Made by a program: the position numbers and the translations under genes
In this document: positions 44,491-53,412 of the stretch, piece by piece
Layout: the number at the start of each line of letters is the position of its first letter
Numbering within the stretch: position 1 is the first letter of the stretch
Notes under the pieces: model-generated
The model's database searches: none
What the model was told of the DNA's origin: nothing
Seen by the model: only the letters and a program-made list of their open reading frames with translations
Source: Methylobacterium sp. NMS14P
Lineage (GTDB): Bacteria; Pseudomonadota; Alphaproteobacteria; Rhizobiales; Beijerinckiaceae
Direction of reading: 5' to 3'
DNA: 64,000 bases
Assembly: GCF_028583545.1 (NCBI RefSeq)
Contig: NZ_CP087106.1
Location: 2,898,501-2,962,500, forward strand

Positions 44491-47400
44491 ATGCCCGACA
44501 CTCATCCCCTGATCCAGCGTCCAGGCTTGCGAGGCGCGCGCCCGCTCGCCGGTTTGCCCAGTTCGCCGCTCGCCTACGCCCTGCTCGCCCTGGCCTTGAC
44601 GGCGGTCGGGTGGAACTTCGTGGCCGGCGATGCCGCCCGTCGCGAACGGCTGCACCGCAGGGAGTTGATCAGCCACAGCGAGCGCTTGCTCTCGACGATG
44701 AAGGATCTGGAGACCGGCATGCGCGGCTACGCGCTCACCGGCAAGCCCGAGTACCTCGAGCCCTATGCCGATGCGCTCGGCCGCATCCCCGGTGAGAGCG
44801 CCTTCCTCGACACCCTCGACGGTGGCTCGTCCGATCCTGCGATCGCGGCACTCGCCCCCGTGCGCAAGCTGCTCGGCGATGAGACGGAGTTCTCCGACCG
44901 GGTCGTGACTGCGCGGCGCGACCATAATTTCGACAGCGCAGAAGCCCTGATCGAGACCGGCGCGGGCAAGCGCCTGATGGACGCGATCCGTGCCGCCACC
45001 GCGACGGCCAACCGCTCAGCCGGAGAGGCGTTGGCGGAGAACGACCGTCGCGACAGCCTGCGCTACACCGCCCTGACGGCGTTCAGCTTGCTGTGCGCGA
45101 CCCTCGCGATCGCGCTGCTGGTCCGCCTCACGATAGTACGCCGCCGCGAGAGCCAGCGCAGCAGCGGGCTGTTCGAGGGCGTGCTCGCCAATGCCCCGGT
45201 CGGGCTCGGCTTCCTCGACGGCGGGTTCAACATCTGTCACATGAACCGCGCGCTGGCGACGATGAGCGAGCGCGGTTTCGTCGCGGATCTCGGCGCACCG
45301 ATCTGGACGCTTCTCCCGAAGCTGGAAGATCAGCTCACCCCGCTGCTGGAGGCGGCGCGCGACCACGGCCTCGTCAGCGCCGACGTGCCGGTGAGCGTAC
45401 CGAGCGAGAGCGCGCCGGGCGGGACGCGCCACTTCCGCATGAGCTTCTACCCGCTGAGCCAGGATGAAGGGTCAGCTGTGGCCGCCGGCGTCGGCCTCGT
45501 CGTGGCGGACGTGACCATGGCCGTCCAGTCCGAAGCCCAGGTCCGCGCGGGCGAGGCGCTACTCCGGACTGTTCTCGACACACTGCCGGTGGGCGTGCTC
45601 ATCGCCGAGGCACCATCCGGACGGATCACCGGCCACAATGCCCGCGCCGAGACGATCCTCGGGCACGGGGTACTGCCCGCGCAACCCGGCGACGAGCCTG
45701 AGCGCTGGGTCGGCTTCCACGAGGATGGCCGGCCGGTCGAGCCGAGCGAGTGGCCGCTGATCCAAGTGGTGCGTGCGGGCGAGCCGCAGTCCGAGCTGGA
45801 AGTCAACTATCAGCGCGGCGATGGTGCCCGCGCTTGGATCGGCTTCACCGGCGCGCCGATGCGGGCGGCCGACGGCGCGCTCGTCGGTGCTGTCGTGGTG
45901 GTCACCGACATCGACGCGCGCAAGCGCTCCGAGCACGTCCTCGCGGCGGCGAAGGACGCCGCCGAGGAGGCCAACCGCGCCAAGTCCGAGTTCCTGGCCA
46001 ACATGAGCCACGAGCTGCGTACCCCGCTGTCGGCGGTGATCGGCTACTCGGAGATGCTGCAGGAGGAGATGGAGGACGCCGGCCAGGCGGACCTGCTGCC
46101 CGACATGAAGAAGATCGAGGCGAACGCGCGCCACCTGCTCGGGCTGATCAACGACGTGCTCGATCTGTCGAAGATCGAGGCCGAGCGCATGGAGGTGTAC
46201 CCGGAGAGCCTCGATGTCGCCGCGACCGTGCGCGACGTCGCCGCCACGGTGGAAGCCTTGGTCGAGAAGAAGGGCAACGCCCTGGTCCTCGACATCGCGG
46301 ACGGGCTTGGCGGCGCGTACACGGACGCGACCAAGCTGCGCCAGTGCCTGATCAACCTGCTGAGCAACGCGGCCAAGTTCACGGAGGGCGGACAGATTAC
46401 GCTGTCGGCACGCCGGCAGACGGACGGCGACGGCGATCGGCTGGTGTTCGCGGTGGCTGACACCGGCATCGGCATGAGCGAGGAGCAGGCGTCACGCTTG
46501 TTCCAGCGCTTCAGTCAGGCCGATGCCTCGACGACGCGGCGCTTCGGCGGCACGGGTCTGGGGTTGGCGATCACCCGGGCGTTCGCGCACATACTCGGCG
46601 GCGACATCGCGGTCGAGAGCCGCGAGGGCGCTGGCACGACCTTCACCCTGACGCTGCTGGCGAGCGTGGCCGAGGGCGAAGAGAGACAGGCGCATGCGAG
46701 ATCCTCGCGGACGCCGCAACCCGTGGCCGAGCCGATAGCGGGCAGCGAGGTCTTGGTCATCGACGACGATCAGGCCACCCGCGACCTGCTCGCGCGCTTC
46801 CTGGCCAGGGAAGGCTTCCACGTCGCGACGGCGGGTGACGGAATGGCTGGTCTCGAACAAGCGCGCACGCGGCGTCCGCGCGCGATCCTGCTAGACGTGA
46901 CCATGCCGCGCATGGATGGATGGGCCGTGCTGCGCACCCTGCGCGCCGACCCGGAGCTCGGCGATCTGCCGGTGATCATGGTCACGGTGCTCGACGAGCA
47001 GAACCTCGCGTTCTCGCTCGGGGCGACCGACTACCTGCAGAAGCCGGTCGACTGGACGCAGTTGAAGGAGGCGATGGAGCGGTTCCGACCGAAGGCCCAC
47101 GACGGGCCGGTGCTGGTCGTGGACGACGACGCCGACCTGCGCGCGTTGATGGCATCGCAGCTGACTCGGGACGGCTGGCAGGTGGCCGCGGCGGCGGACG
47201 GCCGAGCCGGCTTGACGGCGGTCGGCGAGCACCGGCCGCGGTTGATCCTGCTAGATCTGATGATGCCGGAACTGGATGGCTTCGGCTTCTTGCGCCTGCT
47301 GCGTACCCGCCCCGAATGGTACGACATCCCCGTCGTCGTACTGACGGCCAAAGACGTCACGGCGGACGACTTCCGCCAGCTAGCGGGGCAGGCCGACCGC

Positions 47401-47544
47401 GTCGTGCAGAAGGCCGGCCTGTCCTTCACCGACCTCTCAACGCTCCTGAGGACGCTCTACAGAGTTGATCCCACCGAGCATCAGCACGGTGGGCCGGGGT
47501 CGGATCAGGCCGACGGGACCGAAATAATCACGACGTCCGAATGA
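44491..47544 (+). CDS. Hybrid histidine kinase, CHASE3-PAS-PAS-HisKA-HATPase-REC-REC
   Basis: 1,017 residues. Transmembrane helix at about 29-46, CHASE3-type periplasmic sensor (about 55-195), second helix (about 195-215), PAS regions (about 225-345 and 355-480), HisKA with phospho-acceptor His507 (SHELRTPLS), HATPase with NLLSNAAKF and DTGIGMS, and two receiver domains with phospho-Asp802 and Asp922. No DNA-binding output, so it must signal through a separate protein. No response regulator or partner gene is adjacent. Confidence 0.92.
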   Translation: MPDTHPLIQRPGLRGARPLAGLPSSPLAYALLALALTAVGWNFVAGDAARRERLHRRELISHSERLLSTMKDLETGMRGYALTGKPEYLEPYADALGRIPGESAFLDTLDGGSSDPAIAALAPVRKLLGDETEFSDRVVTARRDHNFDSAEALIETGAGKRLMDAIRAATATANRSAGEALAENDRRDSLRYTALTAFSLLCATLAIALLVRLTIVRRRESQRSSGLFEGVLANAPVGLGFLDGGFNICHMNRALATMSERGFVADLGAPIWTLLPKLEDQLTPLLEAARDHGLVSADVPVSVPSESAPGGTRHFRMSFYPLSQDEGSAVAAGVGLVVADVTMAVQSEAQVRAGEALLRTVLDTLPVGVLIAEAPSGRITGHNARAETILGHGVLPAQPGDEPERWVGFHEDGRPVEPSEWPLIQVVRAGEPQSELEVNYQRGDGARAWIGFTGAPMRAADGALVGAVVVVTDIDARKRSEHVLAAAKDAAEEANRAKSEFLANMSHELRTPLSAVIGYSEMLQEEMEDAGQADLLPDMKKIEANARHLLGLINDVLDLSKIEAERMEVYPESLDVAATVRDVAATVEALVEKKGNALVLDIADGLGGAYTDATKLRQCLINLLSNAAKFTEGGQITLSARRQTDGDGDRLVFAVADTGIGMSEEQASRLFQRFSQADASTTRRFGGTGLGLAITRAFAHILGGDIAVESREGAGTTFTLTLLASVAEGEERQAHARSSRTPQPVAEPIAGSEVLVIDDDQATRDLLARFLAREGFHVATAGDGMAGLEQARTRRPRAILLDVTMPRMDGWAVLRTLRADPELGDLPVIMVTVLDEQNLAFSLGATDYLQKPVDWTQLKEAMERFRPKAHDGPVLVVDDDADLRALMASQLTRDGWQVAAAADGRAGLTAVGEHRPRLILLDLMMPELDGFGFLRLLRTRPEWYDIPVVVLTAKDVTADDFRQLAGQADRVVQKAGLSFTDLSTLLRTLYRVDPTEHQHGGPGSDQADGTEIITTSE

Positions 47545-47569
47545 TCAGCTCGTCAGTGCGCCCATGGGG

Positions 47570-49066
47570 TCAAAGATGCGGATCGTCGGCCGCTCGGAGC
47601 CTGCCCGCCGCGATGGCCTCTCGGAACGCCTGATAGTCCGCCTCATTCCGATCTCCGTAGGCCATCGCCCAATCGGCCAGGGCTACCCGCAGGTCGGCGC
47701 GGCCGTCATGACCGCAATAGCCCGCGATCGCCGCCGCATCCCCAGTCCGCGCGTGGGCCTTGGCGAGCAGCGCGCCGTAGGCGTGCGAGAAGTACAGCAG
47801 CGATCGGCCCGTCATGCGCGCGACTGGGATCTCGCCCTTCATGTTCTTCATCTGCCGCACGTAGAATGGCCGCCCCTCGATCTTCGTCCAGCCCAGCAGC
47901 GGATCACCCACCGCCTGCAGCAGGCGCTGGCCGTAGATCACGCGCTCGCCCTCGTGATCGGCATAGGGCTTGGGCATGCCACGCACGTACGGCGCGTGGG
48001 CCGGTCGCACGGCTTCCTTGACCTGGAGGAAGAGCGCGTCCTGATCCGAATTGCCACACAGCAGCGCGACGTACGCGCGGGTGCCGACGCTGCCGACGCC
48101 GACGACGCGGTGTGCGACATCGACCACGTGGTAGCGGCTGAGCATGAACCGCCGCTCGCGCGGCAGCGTCTCGGCGTAACGCTCCAGGCCGGTGGTGACG
48201 GCCTCGCGCGTCGCGTCATCGACGCGGACGAGGATCGGCGGCTCCTCACGGAAGCGCCAGCCGCCATCCGTGCGCCGCTCACCCACTCGGTCGAGCAAGC
48301 TCGTGTTGTTCTTCCGCCGCGCCTTCTCGACGGCCTTGCGCACCACGGCCTGCGAACGCGCGTCGATCTCGATGCCTGCGAAGGCGAGGTCCTCGGCGCG
48401 CGCCGCGCGCTGCCAGACGTCGAGCGAACCGCGCGGGGCGAGGTCGTCCATCGTGTGCTGGTAACCCGCCACCGCGCTCAGCGCGGCTTGGCGCCGTTCG
48501 GCCGGCGGGACATCGGCATCCCGCGCGGCGACCTCGATGCTCGCGCACAGGCGCTTCAGGTCCCACTCCCACGGCCCGACCGTGACCTCGTCGAAGTCGT
48601 TGAGGTCGAGCACCACCTCGCCCTGGGGTGAGCCAAACAGGCCGAAGTTGGAGATATGGGCATCGCCGTTCATCACCACGTCGATCGCGCCGCGCGGTCC
48701 CTGTGCGAGATCCCAGGCCATGACCTGAGCGGCCCCGCGCAGGAAGGCGAACGGCGAGGACGCCATGCGGGCGATTCGCAGCGAGATCAGGTGCGACTGC
48801 CGACCCTCGTGGGCCGCTTCGATGAGCGCGACCGGGTCGGGACGATCGCGGGCGAGATCGAGCACGGCATGAGCCGAGTGCGGCAGTTCCAAGCGCAGGA
48901 TCTTGCCGGCGGCGCGGCGCTTCTCCCACGGCTCCACACCCGAGCGCAGGTCGATATGCGGGAAGTCCGCGAGGGGTTCGAGGACCGCCTCCTCGGCCGC
49001 TTCGATCACCGCTTCCTGCTCATCGACCACCGCCGAGGTATCCATGGGATGCGCTGACCGTTCCAT
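47570..49066 (-). CDS. DUF2252 protein
   Basis: 498 residues. The DUF2252 pattern is visible: LEAPHS-like region, ASSPFAFLRGAA, VVMNGDAHISNFG and DLNDFDEVTVGPWEWDLKRL, then a kinase-like C-terminal part. Members look like distant aminoglycoside-kinase folds of unknown role. It converges with the kinase gene (25 bp apart). Probably cytoplasmic. An alternative start (second Met at residue 8) is possible. Confidence 0.85.
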   Translation of the reverse strand: MERSAHPMDTSAVVDEQEAVIEAAEEAVLEPLADFPHIDLRSGVEPWEKRRAAGKILRLELPHSAHAVLDLARDRPDPVALIEAAHEGRQSHLISLRIARMASSPFAFLRGAAQVMAWDLAQGPRGAIDVVMNGDAHISNFGLFGSPQGEVVLDLNDFDEVTVGPWEWDLKRLCASIEVAARDADVPPAERRQAALSAVAGYQHTMDDLAPRGSLDVWQRAARAEDLAFAGIEIDARSQAVVRKAVEKARRKNNTSLLDRVGERRTDGGWRFREEPPILVRVDDATREAVTTGLERYAETLPRERRFMLSRYHVVDVAHRVVGVGSVGTRAYVALLCGNSDQDALFLQVKEAVRPAHAPYVRGMPKPYADHEGERVIYGQRLLQAVGDPLLGWTKIEGRPFYVRQMKNMKGEIPVARMTGRSLLYFSHAYGALLAKAHARTGDAAAIAGYCGHDGRADLRVALADWAMAYGDRNEADYQAFREAIAAGRLRAADDPHL

Positions 49067-49388
49067 CGACCTCGTCCGACCGCTTCAGACCACACCAACG
49101 GTTCGACCAGGGAATAAGCCCTTCGGCTCAACGTGGACTTAACCGCACACCACCCCGAGCGGCGATCCAGCCGTGACAAGGTCCGTCGCCTGCTCCGAGC
49201 CTCCTCGCGCGCGACCGTTCGAGGTAGCCGATTTGGTGTCGAACCGATCATTCTCGACCGCAGCCACTAAGACTATCGCCCGCGGGAGATCAGCTCAGCG
49301 GTCGACCTCTCACCACAAACCTGGAGCGCCTACATAGTCGCCGTATGTGCGCGTCAGCTCAGGTTCCCTCGTAAGCAGGTGTATCGCC
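49067..49388. other. Intergenic region, no feature seen
   Basis: About 320 bp between divergent genes. It probably holds both promoters. I see no RNA gene and only weak repeat-like segments. Confidence 0.4.
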
Positions 49389-50354
49389 ATGGAGAAGACG
49401 TTCACCGCCCAACGAGAGGACCGCCCCGGCACAACATGGCTCGAACGCTTCCGGGCGGGGCGGGACGAAGCCGAGCGATGGTATCTCGGAGATGGGAACG
49501 CCGAACGCCCATCGGCTTCCGAGTGCCGTGCCGCCCTGCTGCGTCACATGCCGGAACTTGTCCCGCACTACGATCACGTGTGCGGGCTGGTCGGAGACGA
49601 CGACCTGGCTCACCGCATGCTCAGCCACTATCGCCCAGCACCTCACCCGCAGGGTTGCAGCCAAGCCGTGTGGCTGGGCGACGATGGCCCAGCTCTGGTT
49701 CGCAACTACGATTATCCCCTCCCCATCATCACCGGGCGCATCGAACTCACCGCGTGGTCTCGGCGGCGCGTGATCGCGATGGCGCAACGACCCTGGGGCG
49801 GCTGCCTGGATGGGATGAACGACGATGGACTGGTCGCCAGTTGTACGCTCGGTGGTATGGCCAGGCGCGGGACGGGCTTCGCCATCATCCTGATGCTCCG
49901 CTACGTGCTAGAAACGTGCGGGTCGGTCGGGGAGGCCGTCGGCGCTCTGTGCCGCATTCCGGTCACCCAACTCCACAACGTCACGCTACTCGACGGGACG
50001 GGCGAGCATGCCACGCTCTTCCTCGGACCCCGGCGTGAGCCCGCCGTGACGCGGCTGAGGGCATGTACGAACCACCAAGAGGGGATGTCACCTGCATCCG
50101 GCTCAGCCCTGCGCCAGACCGTGCTGATGGACGCTCTGGGCGATCCTTTCGGAACATTGACGGGGCTGACGGTACTCTTCTTCGAGCCGCCGCTGTACTC
50201 GCGGAAGGCCGCGTTCACCACAGCCTACACAGCCGTGTACCGACCTGCAGAAAAGCGCGTCCATTATCTCTGGCCCGGGCAGCGTTGGAGCCAGACATTC
50301 GAGCGTTTCGTACCTGGGGCGTACAAGCACGACTATGGCGATCTCGAGCGGTGA
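49389..50354 (+). CDS. C45-family acyltransferase/hydrolase (Ntn hydrolase)
   Basis: 321 residues. Resembles acyl-CoA:6-aminopenicillanic acid acyltransferase-like proteins: the segment HPQGCSQAVWLG holds the expected nucleophile Cys90 (which becomes N-terminal after self-cleavage), followed by VRNYDYP and GCLDGMNDDGLVASCT. The active enzyme should form by autoproteolysis before Cys90. Probable amide hydrolase or acyl transferase on an unknown substrate. Stands alone. Confidence 0.8.
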   Translation: MEKTFTAQREDRPGTTWLERFRAGRDEAERWYLGDGNAERPSASECRAALLRHMPELVPHYDHVCGLVGDDDLAHRMLSHYRPAPHPQGCSQAVWLGDDGPALVRNYDYPLPIITGRIELTAWSRRRVIAMAQRPWGGCLDGMNDDGLVASCTLGGMARRGTGFAIILMLRYVLETCGSVGEAVGALCRIPVTQLHNVTLLDGTGEHATLFLGPRREPAVTRLRACTNHQEGMSPASGSALRQTVLMDALGDPFGTLTGLTVLFFEPPLYSRKAAFTTAYTAVYRPAEKRVHYLWPGQRWSQTFERFVPGAYKHDYGDLER

Positions 50355-50460
50355 CCGCGGGTGAGGCGTACGTAGTTGCTCGCTTCTTTCCTTCTGTCGC
50401 ATTAAAACGGATCACGACTTCTCCTCGATCCAGGCGGCGAGCTTCACGTGCAAGGCCGTT

Positions 50461-50512
50461 AGTCCGCTTCGTCATCCTTTCTGCCCGGAAGCAGACTTGC
50501 TGCTTTCGGCCA
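50461..50512. repeat. Interspersed repeat, second copy of the 41282 type
   Basis: Shares GTCCGCTTC, GGAAGC and CTGCTTTCGGCCA with 41282-41333 at matching positions over 52 bp. Confidence 0.6.
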
Positions 50513-50552
50513 TGTCCTGCCGAGGCCAAAGGCCCTCAGAGTGTCGCAGATG

Positions 50553-50604
50553 GGTGGTTTTCCGCCGGTCGGCTTCAGAGCGCCAGTTGTAATAAGCGGA
50601 CATC
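50553..50604. repeat. 52-bp interspersed repeat, copy B
   Basis: First 18 bases (GGTGGTTTTCCGCCGGTC) and last 11 (AAGCGGACATC) are the same as in 26253-26304, with equal total length. Confidence 0.65.
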
Positions 50605-50700
50605 CGTAGTTTTGAAGGGTCTGGGCCTAGCTTGGCAGTGGCATCACCGGCACCAGGCGGGCATCCAAACTCGTTCGGCCCTTACCAAACGCACCGCGAG

Positions 50701-51462
50701 CTAGACGTCGAGGGTCTTGCGCGCGAAGCTCTCGATGTAGTCCACGAGCTTGTCCGAGGCGGCGCCGGCGGCGTCGACGTCGCGTGCGGCCACCGCCTCG
50801 CAGACGTCGGCGTGGAGGTTGGCGGTCAGCGGCAGGTCGGCCGCCTGCTTGTAGTGCTGGTACCAGAAGCGCCGTGACAGGCCGGCCATGCTCTCAAGTG
50901 AGCGTACCGCGAACTCGTTGCGCGACGCGGACGCGATAAGGTCGTTGAACTGACGGTCCAGCCGCATGAACGCCAGGTCGTCCGACGCCGCGGCCGCCTC
51001 GCGCATGTCCTGCGCGAGGCCGGCGAAGACCTCCCGCTCCTCCTTCGTGGACCGCTCCGCGGCAAGGCGCGCGATCAACGCCTCCAGGACGCGCCGGGTC
51101 TCCAGCAGGCGCAGCTGTGTGCGCACGTTGATGTCGGAGACGAGGATGCCGCGACGGGGCATGACCACCACGAGCCCGTCGCGGGCGAGACGCTGCAGTG
51201 CTTCCCGGATCGGGGTGCGCCCAATCCCGAGGCGCTGGACCAGGTTCTGCTCGCCGAGCACCATGCCGGGCGGAAGCACGAGCGTCGTGATCATCTCCTC
51301 CAGCTGCTGATAGGCCCTGTCGGTGAGCGTCAGGTCGGGCAGGTCGTCACCGCCGGCCGTTCCGTCGGGCGACCCCTTCACAGCCTTCCTGGCTCGCTTC
51401 TCGCCATTCTTCGCGGCACGGACCGACGCCGTCTTCCCGGTCACGAAGTTCATGGACGACAC
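50701..51462 (-). CDS. GntR-family transcriptional regulator (FadR/FCD type)
   Basis: 253 residues. After a basic N-terminal tail (about 40 residues) comes the winged HTH (LVQRLGIGRTPIREALQRLARDGLVVVMPRRGILVSDI) and then a helical FCD effector domain with conserved Arg, Asp and His positions. Divergent from the MFS gene. A 16-bp sequence in the shared promoter recurs in front of the hydroxylase unit, so this protein probably controls both. Inducer unknown. Confidence 0.9.
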   Translation of the reverse strand: MSSMNFVTGKTASVRAAKNGEKRARKAVKGSPDGTAGGDDLPDLTLTDRAYQQLEEMITTLVLPPGMVLGEQNLVQRLGIGRTPIREALQRLARDGLVVVMPRRGILVSDINVRTQLRLLETRRVLEALIARLAAERSTKEEREVFAGLAQDMREAAAASDDLAFMRLDRQFNDLIASASRNEFAVRSLESMAGLSRRFWYQHYKQAADLPLTANLHADVCEAVAARDVDAAGAASDKLVDYIESFARKTLDV

Positions 51463-51535
51463 CCCTTATTCTGCCCGGTCCGCTCACCGCGCCGCATAAG
51501 GGTGCATGGTGCCGGGCGAGCCCCTACGCAAGGGC

Positions 51536-51551
51536 ATATCGCTGATATATC
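51536..51551 (-). promoter_or_regulatory. Probable GntR operator, site 1
   Basis: Read on the minus strand, GATATATCAGCGATAT lies between the GntR and MFS genes. It matches site 2 at 53114-53129 at 15 of 16 bases. It includes GATATATC, an inverted repeat of the kind FCD-type GntR proteins bind. Confidence 0.6.
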
Positions 51552-51616
51552 TTGCGTGGATTAGAAATATCCCGCAAAAGTGCCCGGCGCATACCAATAA
51601 CGCAGGGAGGCAAGAG

Positions 51617-53041
51617 ATGGCAGGGCAAATTGCGATACCGGCCGGCGACGCGCTGCCGGAACGGGCCACGACCGAGGTTCCAAGCCGCGTCGCGGCCGGG
51701 ACGAGCGCGGTGATCGCGGCGCGGCTGGAGCGCCTGCCGATGACCGCGTTTCAGCGCAATATCTTTCTCATCATCGCGACGGCGTGGTTCTTCGACTCGA
51801 TCGACCTCGGCTCGCTCACCTTCCTGCTCGGCTCGATCAAAACGGAGTTCGGCCTCTCCACGGCCCAGGCGGGCCTCCTGTCCAGCATGAGCTTCATCGG
51901 CATGTTCGCCGGCGCGGCGATCTCCGGGATGCTCGCCGACCGCTTCGGGCGTAAGGTCGTCTTCCAGATCAGCATGGTGTTCTGGGGCGTGGGCAGCGCG
52001 TGGTGCGCCTACGCGCCCGACGCGACCATGCTCGGCTACGCTCGCCTGCTGCTCGGCTTCGGCATGGGCATGGAGTTCCCGGTGGCCCTCGCCATCGTCT
52101 CGGAATTCCTGCCGACGGCCAAGCGCGGCCGCTACCTCGCGATCATGGAAGGGTTCTGGCCGCTCGGCTTCATCGCGGCGGGCTGCCTCAGCTACGTCCT
52201 GCTGAGCTACTTCGACTGGCGAGCCGTCTTCCTGGCGCAGGCCGTGCCGGCCCTGTTCCTGTTCGTGATCCGCTTCCTGGTGCCGGAATCGCCTCGCTGG
52301 CTCGCCGACCGTGGGCGGCATGACGAGGCCGATCGCGTGATGACGGACATCGAGAGGAAGGTCACCGCGCGTCTCGATGGTCGGCCCTTGGCCGAGCCGA
52401 AGGCGCTGCCCGAGCAGGCCCAGGGCGAGCGCCGCTTCTCGTTCCTCGAACTCTGGAGCCCGGGCTACGCGAGCCGCACGGTCATGATCTGGCTGACGTG
52501 GTTCTTCGCACTGCTCGGCTTCTACGGCCTCACCACTTGGCTCGGGGCCCTGCTGCAGGATGCGGGCTACAGCGTCGCCAAGTCGGTGACCTACACGATC
52601 CTGATCTCGCTCGCGGGCGTGCCGGGCTTCATCACCTCGGCGATCCTGGTCGAGCGCTGGGGCCGCAAGCCGACCGCCGTTCTGATGCTGCTCGGAAGCG
52701 CGGTCGCGGCCTACCTCTACGGCCACTCGCCCTCGTTCGCATGGCTGATCGCCTTCGGACTGATGATGCAGTTCTTCCTGTTCGGCATGTGGTCGGTGCT
52801 CTACGCCTACACCCCGGAGCTCTACCCGACGCGGGCGCGCGCGACGGGGGCCGGCTGCGCCTCGGCCGTCGGCCGGGTCGGCTCGCTCATCGGCCCCTAC
52901 GTCATCGGCATCATCTTGCCGACGCTCGGCCATGGCGGCGTCTTCGCACTGGGAGCCGGATCCTTCGTGATCGCGGCGGCGAGCGTGGCCTTCCTCGGCA
53001 TCGAGACCAAGGGCAAGTCGCTCGAAGCGATCTCGCACTGA
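51617..53041 (+). CDS. MFS transporter (aromatic/organic acid importer type)
   Basis: 474 residues, start with GGGAGGCAAGAG upstream. Twelve helices, sugar/aromatic acid:H+ symporter pattern: DSIDLGSLTF in helix 1, GMLADRFGRKV between helices 2 and 3, and PESPRWLADRGRHDEA at mid-protein. It is close in form to the NiaP/MhpT group. Divergent from GntR and just upstream of the hydroxylase cluster, so it probably imports that pathway's substrate. Confidence 0.87.
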   Translation: MAGQIAIPAGDALPERATTEVPSRVAAGTSAVIAARLERLPMTAFQRNIFLIIATAWFFDSIDLGSLTFLLGSIKTEFGLSTAQAGLLSSMSFIGMFAGAAISGMLADRFGRKVVFQISMVFWGVGSAWCAYAPDATMLGYARLLLGFGMGMEFPVALAIVSEFLPTAKRGRYLAIMEGFWPLGFIAAGCLSYVLLSYFDWRAVFLAQAVPALFLFVIRFLVPESPRWLADRGRHDEADRVMTDIERKVTARLDGRPLAEPKALPEQAQGERRFSFLELWSPGYASRTVMIWLTWFFALLGFYGLTTWLGALLQDAGYSVAKSVTYTILISLAGVPGFITSAILVERWGRKPTAVLMLLGSAVAAYLYGHSPSFAWLIAFGLMMQFFLFGMWSVLYAYTPELYPTRARATGAGCASAVGRVGSLIGPYVIGIILPTLGHGGVFALGAGSFVIAAASVAFLGIETKGKSLEAISH

Positions 53042-53113
53042 CCGGAACCGGCGGAACGCAGGCCGCTCCCGTCCCGCCGGACCGCCGAACATCACACGAC
53101 AGTGTTGACAGTT

Positions 53114-53129
53114 GATATATCAGTGATAT
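53114..53129 (+). promoter_or_regulatory. Probable GntR operator, site 2
   Basis: GATATATCAGTGATAT lies 30 bp before the small Cys-rich frame and about 285 bp before the hydroxylase gene. It differs from site 1 at one base. It marks a second promoter of the same regulon. Confidence 0.6.
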
Positions 53130-53158
53130 TTTGTAGCCAATCAAAGAGGGAGGGCGCC

Positions 53159-53350
53159 ATGTGCCAGACGGCTCGCAACGCGGATGACGGTCAAGGCCGT
53201 TCCGTCTGTCGGGGATGCGGCGGATGCCCTGCCAGGAAGCCCACGGCCCCCCTACGATCCGCAGCCGTCGTGGGGTCGCGTACCCGGCCGGGTGCCGTCG
53301 TCGGGGCCGCCCGTCCATCGAACACCCTCGTAGCGATGGCGACCTACTGA
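53159..53350 (+). CDS. Small Cys-rich protein or leader peptide, 63 aa
   Basis: The ATG has GAGGGAGGG six bases upstream, a strong ribosome site, directly after the second operator. The product contains Cys2 and a CRGCGGC cluster (CxxCxxC), a possible metal-binding motif, followed by a Pro/Arg-rich, low-complexity tail. It could be a metal-binding protein or a leader that affects translation of the hydroxylase gene 62 bp downstream. Confidence 0.4.
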   Translation: MCQTARNADDGQGRSVCRGCGGCPARKPTAPLRSAAVVGSRTRPGAVVGAARPSNTLVAMATY

Positions 53351-53412
53351 ACAACAACGTCGAAGCGGCCGCAGCGGCTGCCTTAAGAGCCAACGAACAA
53401 AGGAGAGGTGCA

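Larger units (their letters stand above)
50355..50700. other. Intergenic region built mainly of degenerate repeats
   Basis: No gene. Contains the copies at 50461-50512 and 50553-50604. It separates the C45 hydrolase from the GntR gene. Confidence 0.5.

Noticed and set aside
26253..50604. CRISPR array from repeated segments
   Set aside because: The repeats are far apart and degenerate. There is no regular spacing or spacer set and no cas gene in the window.
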